Positions 43,081 through 52,000 of a stretch of 64,000 nucleotides of DNA are shown here, one piece after another. The position numbers and the translations under genes were made by a program. Source of the stretch: Streptomyces polyasparticus (GTDB lineage Bacteria > Actinomycetota > Actinomycetes > Streptomycetales > Streptomycetaceae); the NCBI RefSeq assembly GCF_014493765.1, contig NZ_JACTVJ010000016.1:124001-188000 (forward strand), in the 5' to 3' direction. Each line of letters starts with the position of its first letter. Position 1 is the stretch's first letter. The notes under the pieces are model-generated. The model ran no database searches. It had not been told where the DNA came from and worked only from the letters and a program-made list of their open reading frames with translations.

Positions 43081-43107
43081 GACTCCGTTTGATCGATCAT
43101 TTGAGTC
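43081..43107. promoter_or_regulatory. Composite dyad upstream of pflB
   Basis: GACTC (43081-43085) and GAGTC (43103-43107) flank a perfect TGATCGATCA (43090-43099), centred about 58 bp before the pflB ATG. It looks like a regulator site near the promoter; the regulator is unknown and the exact FNR consensus is not met. Confidence 0.4.
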
Positions 43108-43215
43108 GGCGTTGGTCCCTGATCCGGTACCAATGGTCCCCTCACTCGGCGGCCCCCCCCCTCGCCCGTAAGCCTCCGACCTGCGGTTTCACCTGGGACT
43201 TTGGACCATTGTCCG

Positions 43216-43235
43216 CTTGTGAAAACTTTCACAAG
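43216..43235. promoter_or_regulatory. Rex operator upstream of pflB
   Basis: CTTGTGAAAACTTTCACAAG: matches the TTGTGAANNNNTTCACAA consensus of the NADH sensor Rex exactly and is a 9+9 inverted repeat around AC. It lies 180 bp before pflB and 74 bp past the narK stop. Confidence 0.85.
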
Positions 43236-43258
43236 TTTTTCGCCCCGGGTAGCACAAA

Positions 43259-43291
43259 GCCCCCGAAAACCGGCGTGCGGTCTTCGGGGGC
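43259..43291 (-). terminator. Terminator of the nitrate/nitrite transporter gene
   Basis: Stem GCCCCCGAA / TTCGGGGGC around a 15-base loop, 18 bp past the narK stop, followed in the minus direction by TTTGTG. Confidence 0.8.
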
Positions 43292-43308
43292 CCGGTGTGA
43301 CGGCCGGA

Positions 43309-44724
43309 TCAGGACGGCGACTCGGCGCCCTTGCGGGCGTAGAACCACCAGGTGACCACGATGCAGCTGGCGTAGAAGGCCACGAAGCCCCACATGGCGC
43401 TGGTCACCGCGAAGTTGGCGAACAGGGCCGGGATGAAGAAGAAGCCGTACGCGGCGATGGCGGCGGTGAAGCCGGTGACGGCGCCCGCTTCCATCTCGGT
43501 CTGCTTCAGCGCCTTCGCGTACTCGGGCGTGCCCTCGGTCAGGCCCTTCAGGTGCTGGTTGCGGAAGATCACCGGGATCTGGCGGAAGGTCGAGCCGTTG
43601 CCGATGCCGGAGAAGAAGAACGCGGCCAGGAAGCAGGCGAAGAAGCCGGCGAAGTTGCCGTCGTTGCCGCCCGCGGGAAGGAAGTTGATCACGCCGATGA
43701 TCGACACGGCCATGCCCACGAAGGACAGGATGGTGACGCGGGCGCCGCCCATCTTGTCGGCGATCCAGCCGCCGGCCCAGCGGGCGAGGGCGCCGAGGGC
43801 CGGGCCCATCCAGGCGTAGGTGGCGACGGAGTAGGCCGGGAACGTGGTCTTGATCAGCATCGGCAGGGCGGCGGCGAAGCCGATGAAGGAGCCGAAGGTG
43901 CCGACGTAGAGCCAGGTCATCAGCCAGTTGTGCTTGCGCTTGAAGATGATCTTCTGCTGGCTGAAGGAGGTGGAGGCGGTCTTCAGGTCGTTCTGGCCGA
44001 ACCAGGCGATGAGCGCCAGGACGATCAGGACGGGCACCCACAGGAAGGCGGCGTTCTGGAGGTAGACGGTGGCGCCGGTCTTGGCGTTGTGCTGGCCGGA
44101 GCCGATGGCGATCACCGAGCTGGTGATGACGATCGGGGTGAGCAGCTGGACGACGGAGACACCGAGGTTGCCGAGGCCGCCGTTGATACCGGTCGCGTTG
44201 CCCTTCTCCTTCTTCGGGAAGAAGAAGCCGATGTTGGCGAGCGAGGAGGAGAAGTTGGCGCCGCCGATGCCGCACAGGGCGGCGATCATCGCCATGGTGC
44301 CGAAGGACGTCGAGGTGTCCTGGATCGCGAAGCCCAGCCACAGGAGCGGGACGATCAGGACGACCGTGGAGAGCGCGGTGAAGGTGCGCTGGCCGATCTT
44401 CGGACCGAGGAAGGTGTAGAAGATACGGGCCGTGCCGCCGGTCAGGCCGGGGATGGCCGTCAGCCAGAACAGCTGGGACGTGGTGAAGGAGAAGCCGACG
44501 TCCTTGAGGTTCGTCGCGGTGACGGACCAGACCTGCCACACCACGAAGGCGACGAGCAGGGCGGGGACGGCGATCCACAGGTTGCGCTGGGCGACGCGCT
44601 TGCCGGTGGACTTCCAGAAGAGTTCGTTCTCGGGCTCCCAGTCGGTGATGGGACGGCCCGGACGGTACTGCGCGGGGTCGTACGACCGCTGTGCGACCTC
44701 GACTGTTTCCTTGACGGCAGGCAT
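43309..44724 (-). CDS. narK: nitrate/nitrite MFS transporter NarK
   Basis: A 471-residue NNP-family transporter with 12 transmembrane helices. It shows the nitrate signatures GGANFSSSLANIGFFFPKKEKG and GIGNGSTFRQIP. ATG 44724 is chosen since the longer frame adds a 13-residue non-conserved head. It imports nitrate or exchanges nitrite for the adjacent nitrite reductase. Separated from nirBD by 225 bp with no gene. Confidence 0.93.
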   Translation of the reverse strand: MPAVKETVEVAQRSYDPAQYRPGRPITDWEPENELFWKSTGKRVAQRNLWIAVPALLVAFVVWQVWSVTATNLKDVGFSFTTSQLFWLTAIPGLTGGTARIFYTFLGPKIGQRTFTALSTVVLIVPLLWLGFAIQDTSTSFGTMAMIAALCGIGGANFSSSLANIGFFFPKKEKGNATGINGGLGNLGVSVVQLLTPIVITSSVIAIGSGQHNAKTGATVYLQNAAFLWVPVLIVLALIAWFGQNDLKTASTSFSQQKIIFKRKHNWLMTWLYVGTFGSFIGFAAALPMLIKTTFPAYSVATYAWMGPALGALARWAGGWIADKMGGARVTILSFVGMAVSIIGVINFLPAGGNDGNFAGFFACFLAAFFFSGIGNGSTFRQIPVIFRNQHLKGLTEGTPEYAKALKQTEMEAGAVTGFTAAIAAYGFFFIPALFANFAVTSAMWGFVAFYASCIVVTWWFYARKGAESPS

Positions 44725-44949
44725 GCGCTGTTCCTGGGGGTGGAGGAGTTGATCCGTACCCATCCAGGTTGCGTCCCGTATTTCCGTGGCAGCAGAGGCG
44801 TAAGTCGCGTTGTCCGCAGGCCATGGGCCTGTGTCGGAACGGACGTTGGGACCGGCGGGGGCGGGACCCTCGGACCGGCTCCGCCGGCCGGGATGCGCCG
44901 GGAGGGCCGGCCCTCGTACAGGACCGGCCCGGGGCGTCGCGTCGTACGG

Positions 44950-47712
44950 CTACGGCAGCTCGGGGACGCCGAGGGCGACCTCGGGGTCGTCCAGGCTCAG
45001 GCCGGTGCGCAGGTCGAACTCCTGCTTGTGCATGGGCGAGGCGATGGTGGGGACGCCGTCACGGCTGCCCATGATGCCGTTCGCGATGACGGCGGCGCCG
45101 GAGTACGGGTCGTGGTTGCCGACCGCGTACAGCGCGCCGGAGCGGTCCTTGAACAGGGCCGCCTCGGTGCCGTCGGGCAGCACGGCCACACGGCCGCGGC
45201 CCGGCTCCAGGTCCGCGACGAGGTCCTGGCGGAAGTCGACACCGTCCTCGGGCGCGGCCGTGAACGGCTTGAAGCGCTTCAGCTTCTCCGGGTCGGCGAG
45301 CACGGCGGCCCACTCGTCCTGGTAGGCGGCGACATGGCGCTCCATCTGGGCTTCCAGCTCGGCGCAGATGCCCAGGGAGTCCTCGATGAGCACGGACTTG
45401 AGGTGGTCGAGGCCGCCGTCCATGCGCTCCAGCCAGGCCGAAGTGCGCTCCAGGCGCTCGCCCGTACGGACGTAGTACATGAGGAAGCGGTCGATGAGAC
45501 GGAAGAGTTCGCCCGCGTCCAGGTCGGCGGCGAGGAGGTCGGCGTGGCGGGGGGTGGTGCCGCCGTTGCCGCAGACGTAGAGGTTCCAGCCGTTGGCCGT
45601 GGCGATGACGCCGATGTCCTTGCCGCGGGCCTCGGCGCACTCGCGCAGACAGCCCGAGACACCGCCCTTGATCTTGTGGGGCGCCCGCAGGCCGCGGTAG
45701 CGCAGCTCCAGGTCGATGGCGAGCTGTACGGAGTCGCCCTGGCCGAAGCGGCAGAACTTGGCGCCGATGCAGGACTTCACCGTGCGCAGGGACTTGCCGT
45801 AGGCGTGCCCGGACTCGAAGCCCGCGTCGACCATCCGCTGCCAGATCTCCGGGAGTTGCTCGGCGCGGGCGCCGAACAGGTCGATGCGCTGACCACCGGT
45901 GATCTTCGTGTAGAGGCCGTAGTCATGGGCGATCTCGCCGAGCACGATGAGCGCCTCGGGGGTGATCTCGCCGCCGGGGACGCGCGGGACGACCGAGTAG
46001 GTGCCGTCCTTCTGGAGATTGGCGAGGAACAGGTCGTTGGAGTCCTGCAGACCGGCCTGTTCGCCGTCGAGGATGTGGGTGAGTCCCAACTCCGGGCCCA
46101 GCGTGCCGAGTACGTTGCCGACGACCGGCTTGCAGACGACGCAGCCCTCGCCCTTGCCGTACTTCTCGAGGAGTTCGGTGAAGGAGCGGATGTGCTCGGT
46201 GCGGATCTTCTCGTAGATCTCCGAGCGGCTCAGCTCGAAGTGCTCGCACAGGCCCTTGGACTTCTCGATGCCGGCGGCGGCGAGTTCGGCGTCCAGGACG
46301 GCCTGCAGGGTGTTGACGCAACCGCCGCAGCCCGTACCGGCCTTGGTGCACTTCTTGATGCCGCCGAGATCGGTGATGCCCTCGGTGGCGATGGCTTCGG
46401 TGACCTGGGCCTTGGTGACGTTGTGGCAGGAGCACAGGACCGCGTCGTCGGGCAGGGCGTCCGCGCCGGGGATGTCGGCGGCCGTCGCGGGGCCGACATA
46501 GGCCTCGGCGGGGGCGGGGAGCTGCTTGCCGGTGTGCGGCTTGAGCGAGGAGTACGCGTCGGCGTCGCCGACGAGGATGCCGCCGAGCAGGGCGCCGTCC
46601 GGGCCGAGGAGCAGCTTCTTGTAGACGCCGTCGCGGGAGTCGGAGAAGACCACGGAGACCGCGCCGTCCGGGCCCTCCTGGGCGAACGGGTCGCCGAAGG
46701 AGGCGACGTCGGCGCCCATCAGCTTGAGCTTGGTGGAGGTGTCGGCGCCGTTGAACACCTTGGCGCCGTCGCCCGCGAGGGCGTCCGCGGCGGTCTCGGC
46801 CATCTGGTAGCCGGGCGCGACCAGGCCGTAGACACGGCCGTCGGCGGTCTGGGCGCACTCGCCGATGGCGTAGATGTACGGGTCGGTGGTGCGGCAGTGC
46901 TCGTCGACCACGACGCCGCCGCGGTCGCCGACGGCGATGCCGGCCTCGCGGGCGAGGCGGTCGCGGGGGCGGACGCCCGCGGAGAAGACGACGAGGTCGG
47001 CGTTGACGGTCTCGCCGTTGGACAGGCGCAGGGCGCGGGTGCGGCCGTCGCCGTCGGTCTCGACACTGCTCGCGCCGACGCCGGTGTGCACGGCGACGCC
47101 CATGCCCTCGATGGTGGCGCGCAGGGCGGCGGCGCCGCCGTCGTCGACCTGGAGGGGCATCAGGCGCGGGGCGAACTCCACGACGTGGGTCCGCAGTCCG
47201 AGGGTGCGCAGGGCACCGGCCGCTTCGAGGCCGAGAAGACCGCCGCCGACGACGACGCCGCTCTTCGCCTTCTCGGCGTATGCGGTGAGGGTCTCGACGT
47301 CGTACAGGGTGCGGTACGTGAAGCAGCCCGGGGCGTCGGCGTTGTCGATCGGGGGCACGAAGGGGTACGAGCCGGTGGCCAGGACCAGGGCGTCGTAGTC
47401 GACGACCGTGCCGGAGACGGTGGTGACCTGGCGGGTGGCGGTGTCGATGTGTTCGGCGGGGTCGCCCAGGCGGAGGTCGATGCCGTGCTGCTCGATGAAC
47501 TCGCGGGTGGTGAGGGCGAGTTCGTCGGGTTCCGTGCCGGTGAAGGCGGAGGAGAGGTGGACGCGGTCGTAGGCGAGGCGGTCCTCCTCGGCGAGGACGA
47601 TCACCTTCCAGCCGGGGCCGTTGTCGCCGTCGAAGGCGCCGCGTTCGGCGAGGACGTCCAGGAAGTGCTGGCCCACCATGCCGTGGCCGATCAGTACCAG
47701 GGTCTGGGTCAT
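44950..47712 (-). CDS. nirBD: nitrite reductase, NirB fused to NirD
   Basis: A 920-residue assimilatory NADH nitrite reductase. Residues 1-330 are the FAD/NADH reductase domain (VLIGHGMVGQ, VVVGGGLLGLE), about 424-475 a BFD-like [2Fe-2S] domain (CSCHN, CGGC), and about 560-820 the siroheme-[4Fe-4S] domain with SCIGAKFCRFG and GGVSGCLRECAEA. From about residue 825 the sequence becomes a NirD small subunit (LPDGTEAALFKDRSGALYAVG, SRDGVPTIASPMHKQEFDLRTG), normally a separate ~110-residue protein. Here it is joined in frame and lacks the usual N-terminal strand. Reduces nitrite to ammonium. Confidence 0.92.
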   Translation of the reverse strand: MTQTLVLIGHGMVGQHFLDVLAERGAFDGDNGPGWKVIVLAEEDRLAYDRVHLSSAFTGTEPDELALTTREFIEQHGIDLRLGDPAEHIDTATRQVTTVSGTVVDYDALVLATGSYPFVPPIDNADAPGCFTYRTLYDVETLTAYAEKAKSGVVVGGGLLGLEAAGALRTLGLRTHVVEFAPRLMPLQVDDGGAAALRATIEGMGVAVHTGVGASSVETDGDGRTRALRLSNGETVNADLVVFSAGVRPRDRLAREAGIAVGDRGGVVVDEHCRTTDPYIYAIGECAQTADGRVYGLVAPGYQMAETAADALAGDGAKVFNGADTSTKLKLMGADVASFGDPFAQEGPDGAVSVVFSDSRDGVYKKLLLGPDGALLGGILVGDADAYSSLKPHTGKQLPAPAEAYVGPATAADIPGADALPDDAVLCSCHNVTKAQVTEAIATEGITDLGGIKKCTKAGTGCGGCVNTLQAVLDAELAAAGIEKSKGLCEHFELSRSEIYEKIRTEHIRSFTELLEKYGKGEGCVVCKPVVGNVLGTLGPELGLTHILDGEQAGLQDSNDLFLANLQKDGTYSVVPRVPGGEITPEALIVLGEIAHDYGLYTKITGGQRIDLFGARAEQLPEIWQRMVDAGFESGHAYGKSLRTVKSCIGAKFCRFGQGDSVQLAIDLELRYRGLRAPHKIKGGVSGCLRECAEARGKDIGVIATANGWNLYVCGNGGTTPRHADLLAADLDAGELFRLIDRFLMYYVRTGERLERTSAWLERMDGGLDHLKSVLIEDSLGICAELEAQMERHVAAYQDEWAAVLADPEKLKRFKPFTAAPEDGVDFRQDLVADLEPGRGRVAVLPDGTEAALFKDRSGALYAVGNHDPYSGAAVIANGIMGSRDGVPTIASPMHKQEFDLRTGLSLDDPEVALGVPELP

Positions 47713-47888
47713 GGTGGTCTCACTCCGGCGTGCGTAGGGGATGCCTCCTTCGACGGTAGGTCGCGGGGGTTGGGCTGCTGGGCCGTGAAGGACCTCTTTG
47801 CACAGGTCGTGGGGCCCTTGGGGGGCGGGTCTTGTGGCAGGGTCCGGCGGGGTCGGCGGCACAGGCGCCGCCCTCTGCGGCCGGTGCG

Positions 47889-48077
47889 GCCGGGAAGGGC
47901 CTTGGTCGTTCGGAGGCCGGGAAGGGCCTCGGGCGTTCGGAGGCCGGGCAGGGCCTCGGGCGTTCAGAGGCCGGGCAGGGCCTCGGGCGTTCAGAGGCCG
48001 GGATGGGCCCTGGTCGTTCGGAGGCCGGGAAGGGCCCTGGTCGTTCGGAGGCCGGGAAGGGCCTTGGTCGTTCGGAG
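47889..48077. repeat. 27-bp tandem repeat, seven copies
   Basis: Copies at 47889, 47916, 47943, 47970, 47997, 48024 and 48051 with unit starting GCCGGGAAGGGCCTTGGTCG and ending TTCGGAG. The period is nine codons, so frames stay open across it, but no ribosome site or homologous protein is visible. The 176 bp between the nirBD start and the array would hold the nirBD promoter; the chelatase starts 94 bp after the array. Confidence 0.92.
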
Positions 48078-48170
48078 GAGCCGCGGGGGCCGGGCGAAGG
48101 ACCAGCGGCCCTCGGGCCGAGGGCTTACGGCCGCTACTCAGCGGGCGGCGCGGTCCGTAGCGTCGAAGGC

Positions 48171-48968
48171 ATGGCTCCTGCTGCTGCCCTCGTCGACGTG
48201 TCCCGCCCCACCGCCACCCCGGACGACCACTCCCCCGCGCTCGTGCTCGCCGTACACGGCAGCGCCGTCGCCGAAGCGGGAGCGACGATCGGGCGGCTGG
48301 TCGAGGCCGTCGAGGCGCTCGGCGGGATGCGGCCCCTCGTGGGGCACATGGACCACCAGGAGCCCTCGCTCGCCGAGGTGCTCGACGAGCTGGACCGCGC
48401 GGGACAGCGGCGGGCCGTGGTCGTGCCGCTGCTGCTCGGGGACGGGTTCCACCGGACCGTGGACATTCCCGGGGTGCTGTCCGCACCGCGGGCGCTCGAG
48501 ACCGTCCTCACCGACGGGCTCAGCGGGGAATCCGATGTCGCGCTCGCGCTGTACGGGCGGCTGCGCGAGGCCGAGAGCCGGGCCGGGGCGCGCGCCGACG
48601 CCGTGGTCGTGGCAGCGGCCGGATCCTCGCGGGAAGGCGGCAACGACGGGGCCCGCACCGCCGTCAGCCAGCTCTGTGTGCTGCTCGACGCCGAGCGGGG
48701 CCCCATCCCGGTGCTGCCCGCGTACTGCTCGTCGTCCGAGCCGACGGTGCCCGATGCGGTCGCGCGGCTGCGGGCCGCCGGTTACCGGCGCATCGCCGTC
48801 GCCACGCATCTGCTCGCCCCCGGCCGTTTCACCCACGCCCTCGCGCGGACGGACGCCTGGACGGTCGCGGAGCCGCTCGCCGACCACCCGCGCATCGCGC
48901 GCCTGGTGCTGCGCCGTTACGCGGCAGCTTCGCGCCCCGCCGTGCGACGCCTGAAGGTCTCGGCCTGA
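48171..48968 (+). CDS. sirohydrochlorin chelatase (CbiX-like)
   Basis: A 265-residue chelatase of the CbiX/SirB class: VLAVHGSAVAEA (metal-binding His), RPLVGHMDHQEPSLAEVLDEL, VVVPLLLGDGFHRTVDIPG (second His), and a repeat of the fold with VLPAYCSS and VATHLLAPGRFTH. It inserts iron or cobalt into sirohydrochlorin; next to nirBD the iron/siroheme role is likely. ATG 48171 is chosen; the longer frame translates the tandem repeat. Confidence 0.9.
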   Translation: MAPAAALVDVSRPTATPDDHSPALVLAVHGSAVAEAGATIGRLVEAVEALGGMRPLVGHMDHQEPSLAEVLDELDRAGQRRAVVVPLLLGDGFHRTVDIPGVLSAPRALETVLTDGLSGESDVALALYGRLREAESRAGARADAVVVAAAGSSREGGNDGARTAVSQLCVLLDAERGPIPVLPAYCSSSEPTVPDAVARLRAAGYRRIAVATHLLAPGRFTHALARTDAWTVAEPLADHPRIARLVLRRYAAASRPAVRRLKVSA

Positions 48969-49000
48969 CCGTACGGCGCCTGGCCGACTCGGCGTCTCCG

Positions 49001-49075
49001 TACGAGAAACGCTGCGGCCTCACCGTACGAGGAACGCTGCGGCCTCACCGTACGAGGAACGCTGCGGCCTCACCG
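49001..49075. repeat. 25-bp tandem repeat, three copies plus degenerate ones
   Basis: Copies at 49001, 49026 and 49051 with unit TACGAGGAACGCTGCGGCCT plus CACCG; degenerate remnants continue to about 49135. Located between the chelatase and the convergent LysR gene. Confidence 0.85.
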
Positions 49076-49189
49076 TCGGCCTCCCTCTACGAGAAACGCC
49101 GCAGCCTCCCCGGACGAGAGACGTCTCCCCCTGACCGTCCGCCAGTCACCCCCTGACCGTACGAGCGCCCCCGCCTGAAGCCTCGCCCC

Positions 49190-50104
49190 TCAGCCCCTCA
49201 GCCCCGCCCCTCCCCGCACACCCTCGTCGCACACCCGCGTCGCCACCCCCGTGAACGCGCGGACCTTCGTGGACGGCGCGCCGCCGCGCCACAGGAGCGC
49301 GTACTCGATCGGGCCGGCGTCGTCGAACGGGACGTAGACCAGGTTGGGGCGCGGGTAGTAGTGCGCCCCCTGTGCGGCGGCCACCGTGACGCCCTCGCCC
49401 GCGGCGACCAGGGCGAGCAGCTCCTGCCAGTAGCGGGTCGTCGCCGCACACCGGATGGGTCTGCCGCCCGGTGTACGGGCCGGCACCAGCCAGTCCCTGA
49501 AGGGTTCCGGCATCCCGTCCATCATGAGGACGGTCTCGTCGGCGAGGTCCTCCAGCGAGACCGTCGTACGGCCCGCGAACCGGTGTCCGGCGGACACCGC
49601 GAGCACCCGGTCGTCGCGCAGCAGCACCGGACCGACCGTCAGATCCGTTTCGGACACCGGCAGTTCGGTCAGCTGCACATCGAGTTCGCCCGCGCGCAGA
49701 GGCCCGAAGTGGTCCGACAGATGGACCTCGCGGATCTGCACCTCACAGCGGGGGTACTGCCCGCGGAACGCCTCCACGGCGCGCATCACCAACTCCCCCG
49801 CCAGGGGACTGGAAAAGCCCACGCGCAGGACGCCTTCGGTGCCGCGTGCGGTCTCGGTCGCGTGCGCAAGGGCTTCCAGGAGTCCTTGGTGGTACGGGGT
49901 CACGTCGTCGCGCAGCTGTCTGCCGAGCGGGGTGAGCACCACGTGGCGGCTCGACCGCTCGAACAGCGGGGCGCCGACGCGGCGTTCGAGCGCCTTGGTC
50001 AGCTGGCTCACGCGCGCCCGCGAGACGAGCAGCCGTTCCGCCGTGCGGCCGAAGTGCAGTTCCTCCGCCAGTACCAGGAATGCTTCCAGCTCCTGCCAGT
50101 TCAT
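49190..50104 (-). CDS. LysR family transcriptional regulator
   Basis: A 304-residue LysR regulator: N-terminal helix-turn-helix (LEAFLVLAEELHFGRTAERLLVSRARVSQLTKALE) and an effector domain beginning GVLRVGFSSPLAGELV. ATG 50104 matches the usual MNWQELEAF start. It diverges from the MFS exporter gene across 273 bp and probably controls it in response to the exported compound. Confidence 0.9.
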   Translation of the reverse strand: MNWQELEAFLVLAEELHFGRTAERLLVSRARVSQLTKALERRVGAPLFERSSRHVVLTPLGRQLRDDVTPYHQGLLEALAHATETARGTEGVLRVGFSSPLAGELVMRAVEAFRGQYPRCEVQIREVHLSDHFGPLRAGELDVQLTELPVSETDLTVGPVLLRDDRVLAVSAGHRFAGRTTVSLEDLADETVLMMDGMPEPFRDWLVPARTPGGRPIRCAATTRYWQELLALVAAGEGVTVAAAQGAHYYPRPNLVYVPFDDAGPIEYALLWRGGAPSTKVRAFTGVATRVCDEGVRGGAGLRG

Positions 50105-50377
50105 CCCGCACCCCCGTGAGCGGTAAGCGCACCTTACCGAGCGGTGAGGACTTCGCTGTTGATCACCTTCTCCTCGCGCAACCACACTGGTCAACGGGGA
50201 AGGCCGGTGCACCGCAACCGGGGCGGCCCCCTCCGGTCCGGCCGGCCACAGCAGGCCGACGGCCCGTCCCCGAAGGACAGTTGCGCCGCCGCGAGACCCG
50301 CGGGGCCGTTCAGCCCTGCCCTCTCACGCGGCGAAATGCCGCCGTATGACACGGAATCGAAGGGAACGAGACCTCTC

Positions 50378-51886
50378 ATGTCCCGTCAGCGCGCCGACCG
50401 GCGCACTCCTCAGCGCCCTCCCGGCGGGGAGAGCACTCCCGACCCCCGAAGATGGCAGGCGCTCACCCTCCTCGTGGCGTCGTTCTTCATGGTCATCGTC
50501 GACTCGCAGATCGTCATGCTGGCCCTGCCCGCGATCGAGACGGAACTCGGTTTCGCGCCCGGCGGTGTCCAGTGGGTCATGAGCGCGTACCTGCTGAGCT
50601 TCGGCGGACTGCTGATGTTCGGCGGCCGTACGGCCGATCTGCTCGGCGGACGCCGGATGTTCCTGCTCGGTACGGCGCTGTTCGGCGTCGCCTCCGTCTT
50701 CTGCGGACTCGCCTGGACCGACGAGGTGCTGATCACCGCGCGCGTCGTCCAGGGCGTCGCCGCCGCCGTGATGACACCGACCGCGATGGCCGTCCTCATG
50801 CACACCTTCGCCGAGGGCCCCGAGCGCAACAAGGCGCTCGGCATCTGGACCGGCATCGGCGCCTTCGGTGCCACCGCCGCGCTGCTGATCGGCGGCCCGA
50901 TCACCGACGGCCTCGGCTGGGAGTGGATCTTCTACATCAACGTGCCGGTGGTGGCCGCCGTCCTGCTGCTCGGCCCCAAGCTGCTGCGGAAGACACCGGT
51001 ACAGCCCGGACGCCGCCGGTTCGACCCGGCCGGTGCGGTGACCGTCACCGCCGCCATCGCCCTGCTCGTTTACGCGGTGTCGGAGGCGCCCCTGGTGGGC
51101 TGGGGCAGTGGGCAGACGATCGGGATGCTGATCGCCGCGGCCGTGCTGCTCGTGGTGTTCACCGTGATCGAGGCGCGGTCGGACGCACCCCTCGTACCGC
51201 TGCGGATCTTCCGCTCGGCCACCGTCGTCGGCGGCAACATCCTGATGGCGATCGTCGCCATGGCGGTGTACGGAGGCGCGCTCATCACTTCGCTGTACGC
51301 CCAGCAGGTGCTCGGCTACAGCGCGGTCAAGTTCGGTCTGAGCACGGCGGTGTACGCGGTCATGTCGATCATCGGCGCCAACGTCAGCGCCCGGCTGGTC
51401 GCCAAGCTGGGCTACAAGCCGATCGCGATCACCGGCATGGCGCTCCTGTCCGGCGGTCTGCTGCTGCTCACGCAGATCGATCCGAACGGCGGCTACTGGA
51501 GCGACCTGTTCTTCGGTCTCGTGATCTTCGGCTCCGGCATCGGCAGTACGAACGTGGCGGCCTCGATCGCCTCGCTGACGGGCGCGCGGCCCGAGGAGTC
51601 GGGTCTGGTGTCGGGGATCAACAACGCGGTGTTCCAGATCGGCGCCGCGCTCGGTATCGCCATCGCCTCCTCGGTGGCCTTCGCGTACACGACCGGCACC
51701 GACGCCGCCGGGCTCAACGACGGCTTCCGCGCGGGCTTCCTGGCCACCGCGGTGTTCGCCCTCGCCGGTCTGGTCACGGCGCTGCTCCTGCTCCTGCACC
51801 GGTCGTCCGGACGGGCGCGGACGGCGGCCGGGGCGCCGGAGCAGAAGGAACCGCAGGCCGCACCGCACGTACCGGTCGGGCACTGA
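50378..51886 (+). CDS. DHA2-type MFS multidrug exporter (14 TM)
   Basis: A 502-residue drug:proton antiporter of the EmrB/QacA family. Fourteen hydrophobic segments are visible, with motif A GGRTADLLGGRR between helices 2 and 3, ARVVQGVAAAVMTPTAMA (motif B/C region) and a cytoplasmic Ala/Glu-rich tail. ATG 50378 is preceded by GGGAACGAG. Divergent from the LysR gene, its likely regulator. Confidence 0.9.
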   Translation: MSRQRADRRTPQRPPGGESTPDPRRWQALTLLVASFFMVIVDSQIVMLALPAIETELGFAPGGVQWVMSAYLLSFGGLLMFGGRTADLLGGRRMFLLGTALFGVASVFCGLAWTDEVLITARVVQGVAAAVMTPTAMAVLMHTFAEGPERNKALGIWTGIGAFGATAALLIGGPITDGLGWEWIFYINVPVVAAVLLLGPKLLRKTPVQPGRRRFDPAGAVTVTAAIALLVYAVSEAPLVGWGSGQTIGMLIAAAVLLVVFTVIEARSDAPLVPLRIFRSATVVGGNILMAIVAMAVYGGALITSLYAQQVLGYSAVKFGLSTAVYAVMSIIGANVSARLVAKLGYKPIAITGMALLSGGLLLLTQIDPNGGYWSDLFFGLVIFGSGIGSTNVAASIASLTGARPEESGLVSGINNAVFQIGAALGIAIASSVAFAYTTGTDAAGLNDGFRAGFLATAVFALAGLVTALLLLLHRSSGRARTAAGAPEQKEPQAAPHVPVGH

Positions 51887-52000
51887 CAGCCTGATCCGGG
51901 CAGCCCGGGGTCCTGTCCACCGTCGGCGGGCGGGGCCTCGGGCCCGCCTCGAAGGGTGGCCTGCCGCGTGCAGGGTCAACATGCGTGATACGCAAGGCAC

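Noticed and set aside
38786-43171. 1461-aa open frame on the plus strand
   Set aside because: It is antisense to mscL's far side, pflA and pflB, repetitive in Gly/Val/Arg, and arises from third-position GC bias.
47798-48160. Repeat protein of 120 aa from the 27-bp array
   Set aside because: No ribosome site; equally open in another frame because the period is a multiple of three.
43201-48954. 1917-aa open frame on the plus strand
   Set aside because: Antisense to narK and nirBD; no domain, and the end overlaps the chelatase in another frame.
34954-49075. Possible CRISPR arrays
   Set aside because: The units are directly adjacent with no unique spacers and no cas genes are present.
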